A DNA stretch of 64,000 bases from JABDIP01 sp965237625 (GCA_965237625.1 CBDEGD010000007.1:186001-250000); one strand, 5' to 3'; shown: positions 35,673 through 45,902, counted from the stretch's first letter. Numbers and translations: made by a program. Notes: generated by a model from the sequence alone, not told the origin.

Positions 35673-38090
35673 TCAATGTCGAACGACATTCCCGTCCTCC
35701 GTGTCGCCGCCGACACCGGCAACCGATTCCACCTCCGCCGGATCGATCCATTCAATGGCCACGACCGGCTGGGTCAGCGCCTCCGCCAATACCTCATCGA
35801 CCGTGCCAACCGGCTTGATGGTCAGCCCGCGCTTAACATTGTCGGGGATTTCCGCGAGGTCTTTTTCGTTATCCTTTGGAATCAATACGGTTTTCAGCCT
35901 GCCCCGCAATGCGGCAAGGAGCTTCTCCTTCAGGCCGCCGATCGGCAGGACACGGCCACGCAAGGTGATCTCGCCGGTCATCGCCAAATCCTTGCGGACA
36001 GGAATTCCGGTCAGCACGGATACGATCGACGTGATCATGGCGACACCCGCGCTTGGGCCATCCTTCGGCGTCGCCCCCTCCGGCACGTGCACATGAATGT
36101 CATTGCGGCCGAAATCCGTCGGCTTGATGCCAAAATCCACCGATCGAGACTTCACATAGCTTTCCGCCGCCTGCACCGATTCGCGCATGACATCGCCCAG
36201 CTTGCCGGTCGTGGTGACTTTGCCTTTGCCGGGGACGCTGACCGCCTCGATCGACAGCAGCTCGCCCCCGACTTCGGTCCAGGCCAGCCCGGTGGTGACC
36301 CCGACCAGGTCTTCCAATTCGACGACGCCGTATCGATAGCGCTTCACGCCGGCGTATTTTTCCAGGTTGCGGCGAGTGACGGCGACCTTGCCGCCGGATT
36401 TGTCGCCCTTGAGGAGGATTACCTTGACCGCTTTGCGGGTCAGGTTGGCGATTTCGCGCTCCAGGTTCCGGACGCCTGCCTCACGGGTGAAGTAGCGAAT
36501 CAGATCCTTCAACGCGTCGTCGGAAATCGACCACTCGCCTTCCTTCAGGCCATGAGCCTCCATCTGCTTTTGGATCAGATGGCGCTTGGCGATCTCGACC
36601 TTCTCGCCCTCGGTGTAACCGGGGATGCGAATTACCTCCATGCGGTCCAACAACGGCTGCGGCAGCCGCAACGTATTGGCGGTGCACAGGAACATCACAT
36701 CCGACAGGTCGTAATCGACCTCCAGATAATGGTCGTTGAAGGTGTGGTTCTGCTCCGGATCCAGCACCTCGAGCAGAGCCGAGGACGGATCGCCGCGCCA
36801 ATCGGCGCCGAGCTTGTCGACCTCGTCGAGCAGGAACAGCGGATTGGAGGATTTCGCCTTCTTCATGCCCTGGATGATCTTGCCCGGCATGGATCCGATA
36901 TAGGTCCGGCGATGGCCGCGGATCTCGGCTTCGTCGCGCACGCCGCCCAATGACATGCGCACGAAATTGCGGCCGGTTGCTCTGGCGACCGATTTGCCCA
37001 GCGAGGTCTTGCCGACGCCGGGCGGCCCGACCAGACACAGGATCGGCCCCTTGATCTTGTTCATGCGCAGCTGGACGGCAAGGTATTCAAGGATGCGCTC
37101 CTTGACCTTCTCCAGGCCGAAATGGTCGTCGTTCAGCACCTTCTCGGCGAGGCGGATGTCCTTCTTGACCTTGGAGCGCTTCTTCCACGGAATGCCCAGC
37201 ATCCAGTCGAGATAGTTGCGCACCACCGTCGACTCGGCGGACATCGGGCTCATATTGCGCAGCTTCTTCAGCTCGCCAATGGCCTTTTCCCGCGCTTCCT
37301 TGGACAGCTTGACCGACGCGATCTTCTCTTCCAGCTCCTGCAACTCGTCGCGGCCATCCTCGGATTCGCCGAGTTCCTTCTGGATCGCCTTGAGCTGCTC
37401 GTTCAGATAGTACTCGCGCTGGGTCTTCTCCATCTGCCGTTTGACCCGGCCACGGATGCGCTTTTCGACCTGCAGCACGCCGATCTCGCCTTCCATGAAG
37501 GCGTAGACCTTCTCCAGCCGCTCCGCCACAGACGGGGTCTCCAGAAGCTGCTGCTTCTCGGGGATCTTCAGGCTGAGATGGGAGGCCATGGTATCGGCCA
37601 GCTTGCCCGGCTCGTCGATCTGGTTGATCGATACCAGGACTTCCGGCGGAATTTTTTTGTTGAGCTTGATGTATTGCTCGAACTGGGCCACCGCCGCACG
37701 GCCGAGCGCCTCGATCTCCTGACCATCGCCGCTGACCTCGTCGGTCACCTCGCCGAAAGCCTGGAAGAATTCCTGATTGTCGGTAAACCGCAGAATCGAG
37801 GCCCGGCGCCCGCCCTCGACCAGCACTTTAACGGTGCCATCGGGCAGTTTGAGCATCTGCAATACCGAGCCGATGGTGCCGACGGAATAGATATCGGCCG
37901 GGCCGGGATCGTCCTGGGCGGCATTTTTCTGTGTGACGAGAAGGATCTGCTTGTCGTCCTTCATGACGTCTTCAAGCGCGCGGACCGATTTCTCGCGGCC
38001 CACGAACAGCGGCACGATCATGTGCGGAAAGACGACAATGTCCCGCAACGGAAGGACCGGGTAGAGAATACCTCGGTTCAATTCAAGCAT
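35673..38090 (-). CDS. lon: ATP-dependent protease Lon
   Basis: Cytosolic AAA+ serine protease that degrades misfolded and regulatory proteins. It has 805 residues. The N-terminal substrate-binding domain begins YPVLPLRDIVVFPHM. The Walker A motif GPPGVGKTS is near 355-363, Walker B FLLDEVDKLG follows, and the proteolytic dyad is the serine in PKDGPSAGVAM with the lysine in GGLKEKLLAA. It lies in the tig-clpP-clpX-lon-hupB cluster. No clear heat-shock promoter could be assigned in the 165 bases before it. Confidence 0.97.
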   Translation of the reverse strand: MLELNRGILYPVLPLRDIVVFPHMIVPLFVGREKSVRALEDVMKDDKQILLVTQKNAAQDDPGPADIYSVGTIGSVLQMLKLPDGTVKVLVEGGRRASILRFTDNQEFFQAFGEVTDEVSGDGQEIEALGRAAVAQFEQYIKLNKKIPPEVLVSINQIDEPGKLADTMASHLSLKIPEKQQLLETPSVAERLEKVYAFMEGEIGVLQVEKRIRGRVKRQMEKTQREYYLNEQLKAIQKELGESEDGRDELQELEEKIASVKLSKEAREKAIGELKKLRNMSPMSAESTVVRNYLDWMLGIPWKKRSKVKKDIRLAEKVLNDDHFGLEKVKERILEYLAVQLRMNKIKGPILCLVGPPGVGKTSLGKSVARATGRNFVRMSLGGVRDEAEIRGHRRTYIGSMPGKIIQGMKKAKSSNPLFLLDEVDKLGADWRGDPSSALLEVLDPEQNHTFNDHYLEVDYDLSDVMFLCTANTLRLPQPLLDRMEVIRIPGYTEGEKVEIAKRHLIQKQMEAHGLKEGEWSISDDALKDLIRYFTREAGVRNLEREIANLTRKAVKVILLKGDKSGGKVAVTRRNLEKYAGVKRYRYGVVELEDLVGVTTGLAWTEVGGELLSIEAVSVPGKGKVTTTGKLGDVMRESVQAAESYVKSRSVDFGIKPTDFGRNDIHVHVPEGATPKDGPSAGVAMITSIVSVLTGIPVRKDLAMTGEITLRGRVLPIGGLKEKLLAALRGRLKTVLIPKDNEKDLAEIPDNVKRGLTIKPVGTVDEVLAEALTQPVVAIEWIDPAEVESVAGVGGDTEDGNVVRH

Positions 38091-38255
38091 TCACTCTGCC
38101 TCTTGGGAAACGGCCACTTGGAAAACGGCGATACCCGACCGCATCCGGCGGCCGGTCGTATGGACTGATATTTGGCGCTGCGGCCGCCATGTTCAAGGGA
38201 ACGGCCAACGCAGGAGGCGCGATCCATCGTCGCGGCCCGGTGTGCAACCGAACCG

Positions 38256-39524
38256 TCAGGCGCCGGGCGCCATGTCGCCGCGCTTCTCCGCATAGATCAT
38301 CAGCGGCTTGGAACTCGCATCGACCACTTCGCGGTTGATCACGATCTCTTCGACGCCGTCCATACCCGGCAGGTCGAACATGGTCTCAAGCAGAATGCTT
38401 TCCATGATCGACCGCAGCCCGCGGGCGCCGGTCTTGCGCTTGATCGCCTTGTGAGCGATGGACCGTAGGGCCTCCTCGGCGAAGGACAGCTTGACGTCCT
38501 CCATCTCGAACAGGCGTTGATACTGCTTGACCAGCGCGTTCTTCGGCGTGGTCAGGATCGATACCAGAGCCTCTTCGTCGAGGTCGCCCAATGTCGCGAC
38601 AACCGGCAGCCGGCCAACGAATTCGGGGATAAGCCCGAATTTCAGCAAATCCTCGGGCTCGACCTCACGCAGAACTTCACCGGTCGCCCGCTCTTCCGGG
38701 TTCATCACATCGGCGCCAAAGCCGATCGAGGTGCCCCGGCCGCGCTGGGAGATGATCTTCTCCAGCCCGGCGAACGCGCCACCGCAGATGAACAGGATGT
38801 TGGTGGTGTCGACCTGCAGGAACTCCTGCTGCGGATGCTTGCGGCCGCCCTGCGGCGGCACCGACGCCACGGTGCCTTCCATGATTTTCAGCAGCGCCTG
38901 CTGCACGCCCTCGCCCGACACGTCCCGGGTAATCGACGGGTTGTCGGATTTGCGGCTGATCTTGTCGACCTCGTCGATATAGACGATGCCGCGCTGCGCG
39001 CGCTCGACATTGTAGTCGGCGGCCTGCAGCAGCTTCAGAATGATGTTCTCGACATCCTCGCCGACATAGCCCGCTTCGGTAAGCGTGGTGGCATCGGCCA
39101 TGGTGAACGGCACGTCGATGATCCGCGCCAGGGTCTGGGCCAGCAGCGTCTTGCCGCAACCGGTCGGGCCGACCAGCAGGATGTTCGATTTCGCCAGCTC
39201 GACATCGCCGTTCTTCTGGCCATGGGCGAGCCGCTTGTAGTGGTTGTGCACCGCAACCGACAGCACGCGCTTGGCGTGAGGCTGACCGACGACATAATCG
39301 TCAAGCACGGAATGGATGTCTCGCGGCGTCGGAACGCCGTCGCGATTCTTCACGAGGGTGGTCTTATTTTCCTCGCGAATGATGTCCATGCACAGCTCGA
39401 CGCATTCGTCGCAGATGAACACAGTCGGGCCCGCGATAAGCTTCCGCACCTCATGCTGACTCTTCCCGCAGAAAGAGCAATACAGGGTGTTCTTGGAATC
39501 ACCGCCGGAAGATTTGCCGCTCAT
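38256..39524 (-). CDS. clpX: ATP-dependent Clp protease ATP-binding subunit ClpX
   Basis: AAA+ unfoldase feeding ClpP, 422 residues. The N-terminal zinc-binding domain has cysteines C16, C19, C38 and C41. Walker A is GPTGCGKTLLAQ and Walker B is VYIDEVDKI. The ClpP-contact loop region around FIPEFVGRLPV is present. It lies 179 bases after clpP on the same strand. That gap is AT-rich and could hold a separate promoter. Confidence 0.97.
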   Translation of the reverse strand: MSGKSSGGDSKNTLYCSFCGKSQHEVRKLIAGPTVFICDECVELCMDIIREENKTTLVKNRDGVPTPRDIHSVLDDYVVGQPHAKRVLSVAVHNHYKRLAHGQKNGDVELAKSNILLVGPTGCGKTLLAQTLARIIDVPFTMADATTLTEAGYVGEDVENIILKLLQAADYNVERAQRGIVYIDEVDKISRKSDNPSITRDVSGEGVQQALLKIMEGTVASVPPQGGRKHPQQEFLQVDTTNILFICGGAFAGLEKIISQRGRGTSIGFGADVMNPEERATGEVLREVEPEDLLKFGLIPEFVGRLPVVATLGDLDEEALVSILTTPKNALVKQYQRLFEMEDVKLSFAEEALRSIAHKAIKRKTGARGLRSIMESILLETMFDLPGMDGVEEIVINREVVDASSKPLMIYAEKRGDMAPGA

Positions 39525-39703
39525 CGAAGCTCCGTTATTGCGCCGTTTGTCCTAATTCGGAACCCGTGACGACTCCCGGCCGGCAGTGCCTGGAGACGAT
39601 TTGGGCAGTTATGCATCTGTCGAGTATTCCCGACTGAAAACACACCCGCAACATTTTCATTCAACATGAGAGTGCGGAATCGATCAACATTTAGTTAAGT
39701 TAA

Positions 39704-40339
39704 TCATTTTCCATCAAGGCCATCGTCGGCCGATGGACGTTTGTCCACCACATGATCGATAATACCGAACTCCGCTGATTCTTCTGCCGACATGAACCGG
39801 TCGCGGTCAACCGCCAGTTCCACATCGGCCAATTTCTGCCCCGTATGATGGACATATATCTGGTTCAAGCGGTCGCGCAATTTGAGAATCTCGCGCGCCT
39901 GGATCTCGATGTCCGATGCCTGCCCCTGGGCGCCGCCCGAGGGCTGATGCATCATCACGCGGCTGTTGGGGAGCGCGTAACGCTTGCCCTTGGCGCCGGC
40001 CGCCAGCAACAGCGATCCCATGGACGCCGCCTGGCCGATGCATACCGTCGACACATCGCTCTTGATGTATTGCATGGTGTCGTAGATCGCCATGCCGGAC
40101 GTAACCACGCCGCCCGGCGAGTTGATGTAGAACGAGATGTCCTTGCTGGGATTCTCGGACTCCAGATACAGCAACTGGGCGCAGATCGTGCTGGCCGCCG
40201 CGTCATGCACCGGGCCGACCAGGAAGATGATCCGCTCCGTCAGCAATCGGGAATAAATATCGAACATGCGCTCGCCCCGATTGGTCTGCTCGACCACCAT
40301 CGGGATCAGGCTGCTCATGCGGGCTTCTAGTCCGTCCAT
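39704..40339 (-). CDS. clpP: ATP-dependent Clp protease proteolytic subunit
   Basis: Serine peptidase that forms double heptameric rings with ClpX. With the ATG at 40339 it has 211 residues. The catalytic serine is S106 (GQAASMGS), the histidine H131 (MMHQPSGG), and the aspartate lies in VDRDRF near 178-180. The chosen ATG has GAGG 6 bases upstream. GTG 40357 and ATG 40318 are alternatives. Between tig and clpX. Confidence 0.96.
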   Translation of the reverse strand: MDGLEARMSSLIPMVVEQTNRGERMFDIYSRLLTERIIFLVGPVHDAAASTICAQLLYLESENPSKDISFYINSPGGVVTSGMAIYDTMQYIKSDVSTVCIGQAASMGSLLLAAGAKGKRYALPNSRVMMHQPSGGAQGQASDIEIQAREILKLRDRLNQIYVHHTGQKLADVELAVDRDRFMSAEESAEFGIIDHVVDKRPSADDGLDGK

Positions 40340-40467
40340 TTCGATCCTCGGATCCACTCTATTCGCGTCGGCGACCTGCTAGTCTGGACCTCCGGCGTCG
40401 CGGGCCAGGGGCGATTCAATGTCCCGAAGTCGACACATCAATTGTGACGAGCTTGGGACCGCACTGG

Positions 40468-41913
40468 TTAATCGTCGGTTTTCGCCGACTTCTTCGTCGC
40501 ACCCTTGGCTGCCGTTTTGCCCTTCGCGGCCGGTTTCGCCGCCGGCTTCTTCTTGGCGGCGCCGGTTTTCGCCGTCTTCGGCTTGGCGCCGTCGTCCTCT
40601 TCCGGGTCCCGAAGCAACTCGTCCGGCGTTACGGTCGATTCCGCGACCTTGGCGATCTCAAGGATGTAATCGACCACCTTGTCCTCCAGGATCGGCGCCC
40701 TCAGGCCATCGACTGCCTGGGGATTCTTCTGGAAGAACTCGAATACCTGCTGCTCATGGCCGGGATGGCGCCGCGCTTCGGCGATCATCGCCCGGTTCAG
40801 CTCATCCTGGCTGATCTGCAGATTGTTGTTCTGTGCCACGTCCGACAGGATCAGCCCGAGCCGCACCCGGCGCTCGGCGATCCCGCGATACTCTTCCTTC
40901 AACTCGTCGTCGCTCTTGCCCGCATCCGGATCGTCGTCACCGGCCTGCTGACGGGCCTCCTCGACCTGCTGCCAGATCGAGTCGAATTCGGCGTCGGCCA
41001 TGCCGGCCGGCACTTCAAATGTGTATTTCTCGGCCAGGGTGTCAAGGAGCTGCCGCTTGATGCGGGCCCGCGACACCTGCTCGAACTCGGTTTCGGTCTG
41101 GCGCCGGACAGCAGCCTTCAGCCCGTCCAGATCGTCGAAGCCCACATCCTTGGCGAGATCCTCGCCGACCTCCATGGCCTTCGGCGCCCGCACTTCCTTC
41201 AACACCAGGTCGAAGGAGGCCTCCTTACCGGACAAGGACGCGTCGTGATAGCTCTCCGGGAACGTCACGGAGATGGTGAACTCGCCATCCTTCTTGCCGA
41301 CGATCTGGTCTTCGAAGCCGGGGATCATCATGCCGGATCCCAGCTCGACCTCCATGTCGGAACCCTGCATCTCGGCGCGCTTTTCGCCATCGACGCTGCC
41401 GGAGAAGTCGATCAGCACCTGATCGCCCATCTTGGCGGCGCGGGGTTTGTCGGGCTTGGCGAAACTCTTGCGGCTCTCGGCGAGCTTATTCAGCCCCTCG
41501 GCGACGGTGTCGTCGGTGACCTCCGAGCGCAGCCGGGTCAACTCCAGAGCGCCGAAATCGATGGCGTCGATCTCCGGCAGCATCTCCACCGCCATGGTGT
41601 ATTCGAGATCGGCGCCATCGTCGAATTTGGTGATTTCGATCTTCGGCTGCTGTGCCGGGCGGATGCCGCGCTCGGACAGGGTCTCGCGCGAACTATCGTT
41701 GACGGCGCCTTCAAGCACCTCTCCCAGAACCGATTTGCCATAGCGCTGGCGCAGGATCTTCTTGGGGATCTTGCCTGGCCGAAACCCCGGCAGCTTGATC
41801 TTGCCGCCCAAATCGTCGAGCTGTCGTTCGACACGCTGAGTGATATCAGCGGCATCGACGACGATCTTATATTCGCGGCGCAGCCCTTCGGCCGATGTCT
41901 CGGTAACCTGCAT
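40468..41913 (-). CDS. tig: Trigger factor with long Lys/Ala-rich tail
   Basis: Ribosome-associated chaperone and prolyl isomerase, 481 residues. The N-terminal ribosome-binding domain contains LPGFRPGKIPKKIL. The PPIase domain is about 150-245 (GDQVLIDFSGSVDG, IPGFEDQIVG), and helical chaperone arms follow. After about 440 a tail of some 40 residues is almost only Lys, Ala, Pro and Thr. The ATG at 41913 gives the normal MQVTETSAEGLRRE start; the frame upstream runs into tRNA-Leu. Confidence 0.95.
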   Translation of the reverse strand: MQVTETSAEGLRREYKIVVDAADITQRVERQLDDLGGKIKLPGFRPGKIPKKILRQRYGKSVLGEVLEGAVNDSSRETLSERGIRPAQQPKIEITKFDDGADLEYTMAVEMLPEIDAIDFGALELTRLRSEVTDDTVAEGLNKLAESRKSFAKPDKPRAAKMGDQVLIDFSGSVDGEKRAEMQGSDMEVELGSGMMIPGFEDQIVGKKDGEFTISVTFPESYHDASLSGKEASFDLVLKEVRAPKAMEVGEDLAKDVGFDDLDGLKAAVRRQTETEFEQVSRARIKRQLLDTLAEKYTFEVPAGMADAEFDSIWQQVEEARQQAGDDDPDAGKSDDELKEEYRGIAERRVRLGLILSDVAQNNNLQISQDELNRAMIAEARRHPGHEQQVFEFFQKNPQAVDGLRAPILEDKVVDYILEIAKVAESTVTPDELLRDPEEDDGAKPKTAKTGAAKKKPAAKPAAKGKTAAKGATKKSAKTDD

Positions 41914-41997
41914 TGATTTCTTTGCCTGCTTTGCCTTCGCCCCGACCGCAAATCCCGGCGGTCCCATTCCTTTTCGCGATTGCCCGCGCGGGCCGGT

Positions 41998-42082
41998 TGG
42001 TGCGGGCGGAGGGACTTGAACCCCCATGACTTGCGTCGCTGGCACCTAAAGCCAGTGCGTCTACCAGTTCCGCCACGCCCGC
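41998..42082 (-). tRNA. tRNA-Leu (UAG)
   Basis: Minus-strand class II tRNA of 85 bases with a variable arm. Acceptor GCGGGCG pairs with CGCCCGC. Anticodon stem CTGGC/GCCAG surrounds TTTAGGT with anticodon TAG. Encoded CCA at the 3' end. It lies 84 bases upstream of tig. Confidence 0.95.
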
Positions 42083-42256
42083 GCTTGCCTTGCGTTCCGA
42101 TGCCCCTGCGTTTGCCCGGTTGTTCCAAACCCTGGCATACCGGCATCCTGCGCCATCGCGGCGCGGTCTATAGCACACCCGATTCCGACCGGACAGGACA
42201 AATCCGAACACCGGCGTCAGCCCAAGGGAGAACGCCGGCAACCACACTGCCCGCCA

Positions 42257-43750
42257 TCACCGGTTTTCGTCCGCCAGCCCCCGCAACACCGATGGCAGCC
42301 CATCGATGACATCCTCCGCGATCAGCCCTGGCCCGAACCCCGCCGCCGCTGCACCATGCATCCAGGCCCCGGCACAGGCGGCCGTAAATGGCGCCATTCC
42401 CTGGGCCAACAATCCGACGATGATCCCAGCCAGCACGTCGCCGCTGCCTGCCGTGGCCAATTCGGGCGGCGCGTTGGTATTGACGGCCGCCCAGCCGTCG
42501 GGCTTTGCGATGACGGTATCCGGGCCCTTCAACAGGATTACCGCACCGCTCTCACGCGCCGCGGCGCGGGCCCGGTCGAGCTTGCTGCCGGTGCTGTCGA
42601 AGAGGCGTGCGAACTCACCGTCGTGCGGCGTCAGGACGCACCATGCAGGCAGAGCCGTGAACAGGGCATCGCGGTCATCGGCAAAGCTGGTCAAACCATC
42701 GGCATCAAGCACCAGCGGCATGTCAGCCGCGCAGGCGGACAGCACCCGCTCTCGGGTCAGCTCGCCGACACCGGCGCCAGGGCCGACCAGCGCCGCATTC
42801 CTGCGGTGGTCGGCCATCATGTTCGACCACTGATCGTCCGTATCGACCAGTAGCCCCGGCGGCCCGGCGGCATAGATCGGCCATGCCGATTCCGGCGCGG
42901 CGATGGTCACCAGCCCGGCCCCGGCGCGGCGCGCCGCCTGGGCCGCCAGACGCGCCGCGCCCGTCATCCGGGGCCCGCCCAGAATGACGGCGTGGCCGCG
43001 ATGGTATTTGTGGCCGTCCTGGCGGGGGAGCGGCAGATCGTCCCGCCAAAGCGCCGGTCCGTTTTCCCAGGTTTCCGGCTCGATCGTGTCAAGCACCCCA
43101 CCGGCAATGCCGATGTCCGCCGCCACGCAGTCGCCGCATAGCGCCCGGCCCTGCGGCACAAAATGGCTTGGCATCAGCGCATGGCCCGGCTTCTTGCGGA
43201 AGAACGTGACCGTCAGCGCCGCCGGCGCCGCGACGCCGAGAACCTCGCCTGTATCACCATGGACCCCGCTCGGCATGTCGACCGCCACGGATGTCAAATC
43301 GCGATCGGCGACAGCCGACAGGGTTGCGGCGGCAATGCCGTCGACCGGCCGCGACAGCCCGGCGCCGAACAGCGCATCGACGATCAGCGGCGACCCTTCC
43401 AGCAGGCCGTCGACTGCCTCCGCCGACAGGCGCTCGGCCGAACCGGTCCACCGCTTGGCCGCAACTGCCGCATCACCGATGAGCGTCGCCGGATCGACCA
43501 GGGTCGCCAGCCGAACCGGCCACCCGTCCTCCGCCAACAGCCGGGCCACGACCCAGCCATCGCCGCCATTGTTGCCGGGGCCGCACAGCACCAGGGTCGG
43601 CCGCGACGGCCAGCGATCGCGGATCGCGTCGGCAATGGCGCGGCCGGCATTCTCCATCAGATCGATGCCCGGCGTACCGGCTGCAATGGCCAGGCGATCC
43701 ACCTGCCCCATCTGCGATACAGTCAGTAATTCCAATCCGGTGCTGTTCAT
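42257..43750 (-). CDS. nnr: Bifunctional NAD(P)HX epimerase/dehydratase
   Basis: Repairs hydrated NADH and NADPH. It has 497 residues: an N-terminal YjeF_N epimerase domain (LCGPGNNGGDGWVVARLL near 55-72, VDALFGAGLSRPV) and a C-terminal ribokinase-like dehydratase domain (LTPHDGEFARLF, ATAGSGDVLAGIIVGLLAQG). The ATG at 43750 begins MNSTGLELLTVSQMGQVDR, the normal start; codons upstream to 43858 are not conserved in type. It stands alone on the minus strand. Confidence 0.95.
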   Translation of the reverse strand: MNSTGLELLTVSQMGQVDRLAIAAGTPGIDLMENAGRAIADAIRDRWPSRPTLVLCGPGNNGGDGWVVARLLAEDGWPVRLATLVDPATLIGDAAVAAKRWTGSAERLSAEAVDGLLEGSPLIVDALFGAGLSRPVDGIAAATLSAVADRDLTSVAVDMPSGVHGDTGEVLGVAAPAALTVTFFRKKPGHALMPSHFVPQGRALCGDCVAADIGIAGGVLDTIEPETWENGPALWRDDLPLPRQDGHKYHRGHAVILGGPRMTGAARLAAQAARRAGAGLVTIAAPESAWPIYAAGPPGLLVDTDDQWSNMMADHRRNAALVGPGAGVGELTRERVLSACAADMPLVLDADGLTSFADDRDALFTALPAWCVLTPHDGEFARLFDSTGSKLDRARAAARESGAVILLKGPDTVIAKPDGWAAVNTNAPPELATAGSGDVLAGIIVGLLAQGMAPFTAACAGAWMHGAAAAGFGPGLIAEDVIDGLPSVLRGLADENR

Positions 43751-44032
43751 CGCCGACCCTGTCGCGAAGCATGACGCCGCAGTGTGCGCTCGGCGGAAAC
43801 GCCCGCCAAGACCAATGGCCGTGTCGGCCTTCCGACTGCGCGCACTTTTTTTCGCCATGTGTCGGGCGTCACAGCGTCGCGTCAGGCTTCGTCATATTTA
43901 GTGCGTCGCTGGATGCAGGGCCCGGGTTTGACCACGGGGCCCGCAGCGCCGGAACGGTTCGTCCCAATTCTGAACCAACCGAGGCGCAGAGAACCGCGAT
44001 ATTCAACAGAGACAACGGGTGGGATTCATACA

Positions 44033-44275
44033 ATGACGGTATTGCCACGATTCATGATCTGTACCATCGACGGCGATCTTCAGGTCAGCCGATTCTCAGA
44101 GAGCTCCTGGCGGGTTCATTTCCCCGGCGGCGAGCGCGAAGACCTAATGGTCTGTCAACAGGCGGTCGCCGTGATCACGGATCCCTATGTCCATGCCGCC
44201 GTCGAGGCGGTGATCGAGTTCGAGACCGGAAAGTGGACCAATGCCGGGTTCATGGCGCCGGTCGCCGACGAATGA
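44033..44275 (+). CDS. Small hypothetical protein
   Basis: Predicted 80-residue soluble protein, MTVLPRFMIC...APVADE, with a mixed beta/alpha look. No motif is recognised. Preceded by a 280-base gap after nnr (divergent), which should hold its promoter. The frame continues upstream to 43784, but that part overlaps nnr on the other strand. Support is only codon-like composition and a sensible position; it could be spurious. Confidence 0.5.
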   Translation: MTVLPRFMICTIDGDLQVSRFSESSWRVHFPGGEREDLMVCQQAVAVITDPYVHAAVEAVIEFETGKWTNAGFMAPVADE

Positions 44276-44285
44276 CCCTCTGAGG

Positions 44286-44741
44286 TCAGCCGCCGAACGG
44301 TGCATCCAAACGGGCGGGTTCGAACACCCGGTCGAGAGGATCTTCCTTCGCCTGTCGGGGCCGCGTCCGCCCAACGGGCACGCGAGAGCGCACCTCGGAC
44401 GCCCGGGCCAACACCGATAGGCACCGGAAATGGGCAATCCCCAGGATCACCAATAGAACGCCAATCCGGGTCGCCAAAAAGGCCAGTGCGTCGATCAGCG
44501 TTCGCGGATCGCCACCGACGCGGAGTAGCAGCGCCACGGCGCCAGCCATAACCAGAGAAAACCCGAGAAGCGTCACCCGGTTGATCGACCGGATATGCTG
44601 TTCGCCGTCAGGACCGTTGGCCCCTCGCCTATCCGCCGGCCCCTGCAAGAGCAGGTTACCGTGACGCCTCAGCACCAGCGCCACCTTCAAGGTCATGGCA
44701 ATAGCAGCGATCAGAAAGACGGCATAGGCACCCAAAGCCAT
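44286..44741 (-). CDS. Small membrane protein, unknown function
   Basis: Protein of 151 residues with three predicted transmembrane segments (about 4-22, 57-76 and 84-104) and a basic, Arg-rich C-terminal tail. An AGGAGG lies 7 bases before the ATG at 44741 (4 before the ATG at 44744), a strong ribosome site that supports the gene. Convergent with the small gene at 44033. No family recognised. Confidence 0.65.
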   Translation of the reverse strand: MALGAYAVFLIAAIAMTLKVALVLRRHGNLLLQGPADRRGANGPDGEQHIRSINRVTLLGFSLVMAGAVALLLRVGGDPRTLIDALAFLATRIGVLLVILGIAHFRCLSVLARASEVRSRVPVGRTRPRQAKEDPLDRVFEPARLDAPFGG

Positions 44742-44943
44742 CATGGCTCCTCCTCGAACCGGCCGGGCCGTCAATTCATCGATCGGCCCAAAATTCCAGT
44801 TGATTTAGATATTTCTGTACTTTCAGAAATAGTTGTACGACTTGCGTTCAGAATGGTCAAGCCAAAGACCTTTTGGACGCAGTTTCGCCATCGGCGGCCG
44901 ACCTGAATGTCAGCGGCGGTATCGGGATCGCGCGAGGGGAATT

Positions 44944-45020
44944 TGGGGCGACCGACGGGATTTGAACCCGCGACCACTCGGACCACAACCGAGAGCTCTA
45001 CCAGCTGAGCTACGGCCGCC
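44944..45020 (-). tRNA. tRNA-His (GUG)
   Basis: Minus-strand cloverleaf with acceptor GCGGCCG/CGGTCGC. An extra 5' G (G-1, at 45020) faces discriminator C, the hallmark of tRNA-His. Anticodon stem CTCGG/CCGAG surrounds TTGTGGT with anticodon GTG. Encoded CCA. Confidence 0.95.
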
Positions 45021-45153
45021 ACCAGAAGCGCGCTGATATGCGTCATCCGCCCGCCGTCGTCAAGCCTTTGCATCTGCCGGCAGTGCTGCGAACATGGCGG
45101 ATCGCGCGCCAATACGCACTCTTCGCGACACCCTGGATATTCGAGAATTCGCC

Positions 45154-45816
45154 ATGACCCAGCCAGACTTCGTCGATCTGAGCCACATCGTCGAGGACGG
45201 GCTGATTACCTATCCGGGACTGCCATCGCCGGTGATCTGCGATTTCATTTCCCGCGAGGCCTCACGGCAGCATTACGGCGCAGGCGTCGAATTTCATATC
45301 GGCAGGATCGATATGGTCGCCAATACCGGCACCTATGTGGACGCGCCCTTCCACCGCTACGCCGATGGCAAGGACCTTTCCGAGCTGCCGCTGGAGAGCC
45401 TGGCGAGCCTCGATACGATCGTGATCCGCGCCAATCATACGCGGGGCCGGGCCATCGACGCCTCCGCATTCCAAGGCCTGGATTTCGCCGGCAAGGCGGT
45501 GCTGGTCCACACCGGCTGGTCGGCGCATTGGAATACCGAGGAATACCTCTCCGGCCACCCCTATCTGACTGGCGACGCGGCGGTGCATCTGCGCGAAGCC
45601 GGCGCCGCGCTGGTCGGTATCGACTCCCTGAACATCGACGGCACCGACACCGGCGAGCGGCCGGTGCACTCCGAGTTGCTGGCCCACGACATTCCGATCG
45701 CAGAGCATTTGACCAATCTGGCCGCCCTGCCCGACCGAGATACCCGGTTCTTCGCCGTGCCGGTCAAGGTCAGGGCCTTTGGGACCTTCCCGGTGCGGGC
45801 ATTTGCCATGCGATAG
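45154..45816 (+). CDS. Cyclase-family (kynurenine formamidase-like) hydrolase
   Basis: Protein of 220 residues of the cyclase/KynB metal-hydrolase fold. The core motif reads NTGTYVDAPFHRY (57-69) where the classic zinc site is HTGTHVDAPFH, so two metal-ligand histidines are replaced (N57, Y61) while D63 and H67 remain. I recall a subfamily with this NTGTY version, so it may be a normal but different active site. DLSHIVEDGLITYPG at the N-terminus is typical. Substrate unknown. ATG 45154 chosen; an ATG at 45094 would add 20 unconserved-looking residues. Confidence 0.8.
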   Translation: MTQPDFVDLSHIVEDGLITYPGLPSPVICDFISREASRQHYGAGVEFHIGRIDMVANTGTYVDAPFHRYADGKDLSELPLESLASLDTIVIRANHTRGRAIDASAFQGLDFAGKAVLVHTGWSAHWNTEEYLSGHPYLTGDAAVHLREAGAALVGIDSLNIDGTDTGERPVHSELLAHDIPIAEHLTNLAALPDRDTRFFAVPVKVRAFGTFPVRAFAMR

Positions 45817-45902
45817 CCGTTGGTCGTGAGCCCGCCCAGCCTGCAATTAGCGGCTGATTAAGGCGCTGCCGTCATCGTAAACGTCGATCGACGATCAACA
45901 TC

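Noticed and set aside
39660..39703. CtrA-type site (TTAA-N7-TTAA) upstream of clpX
   Set aside because: Only TTAAGTTAA is present; the spacing is wrong for the consensus.
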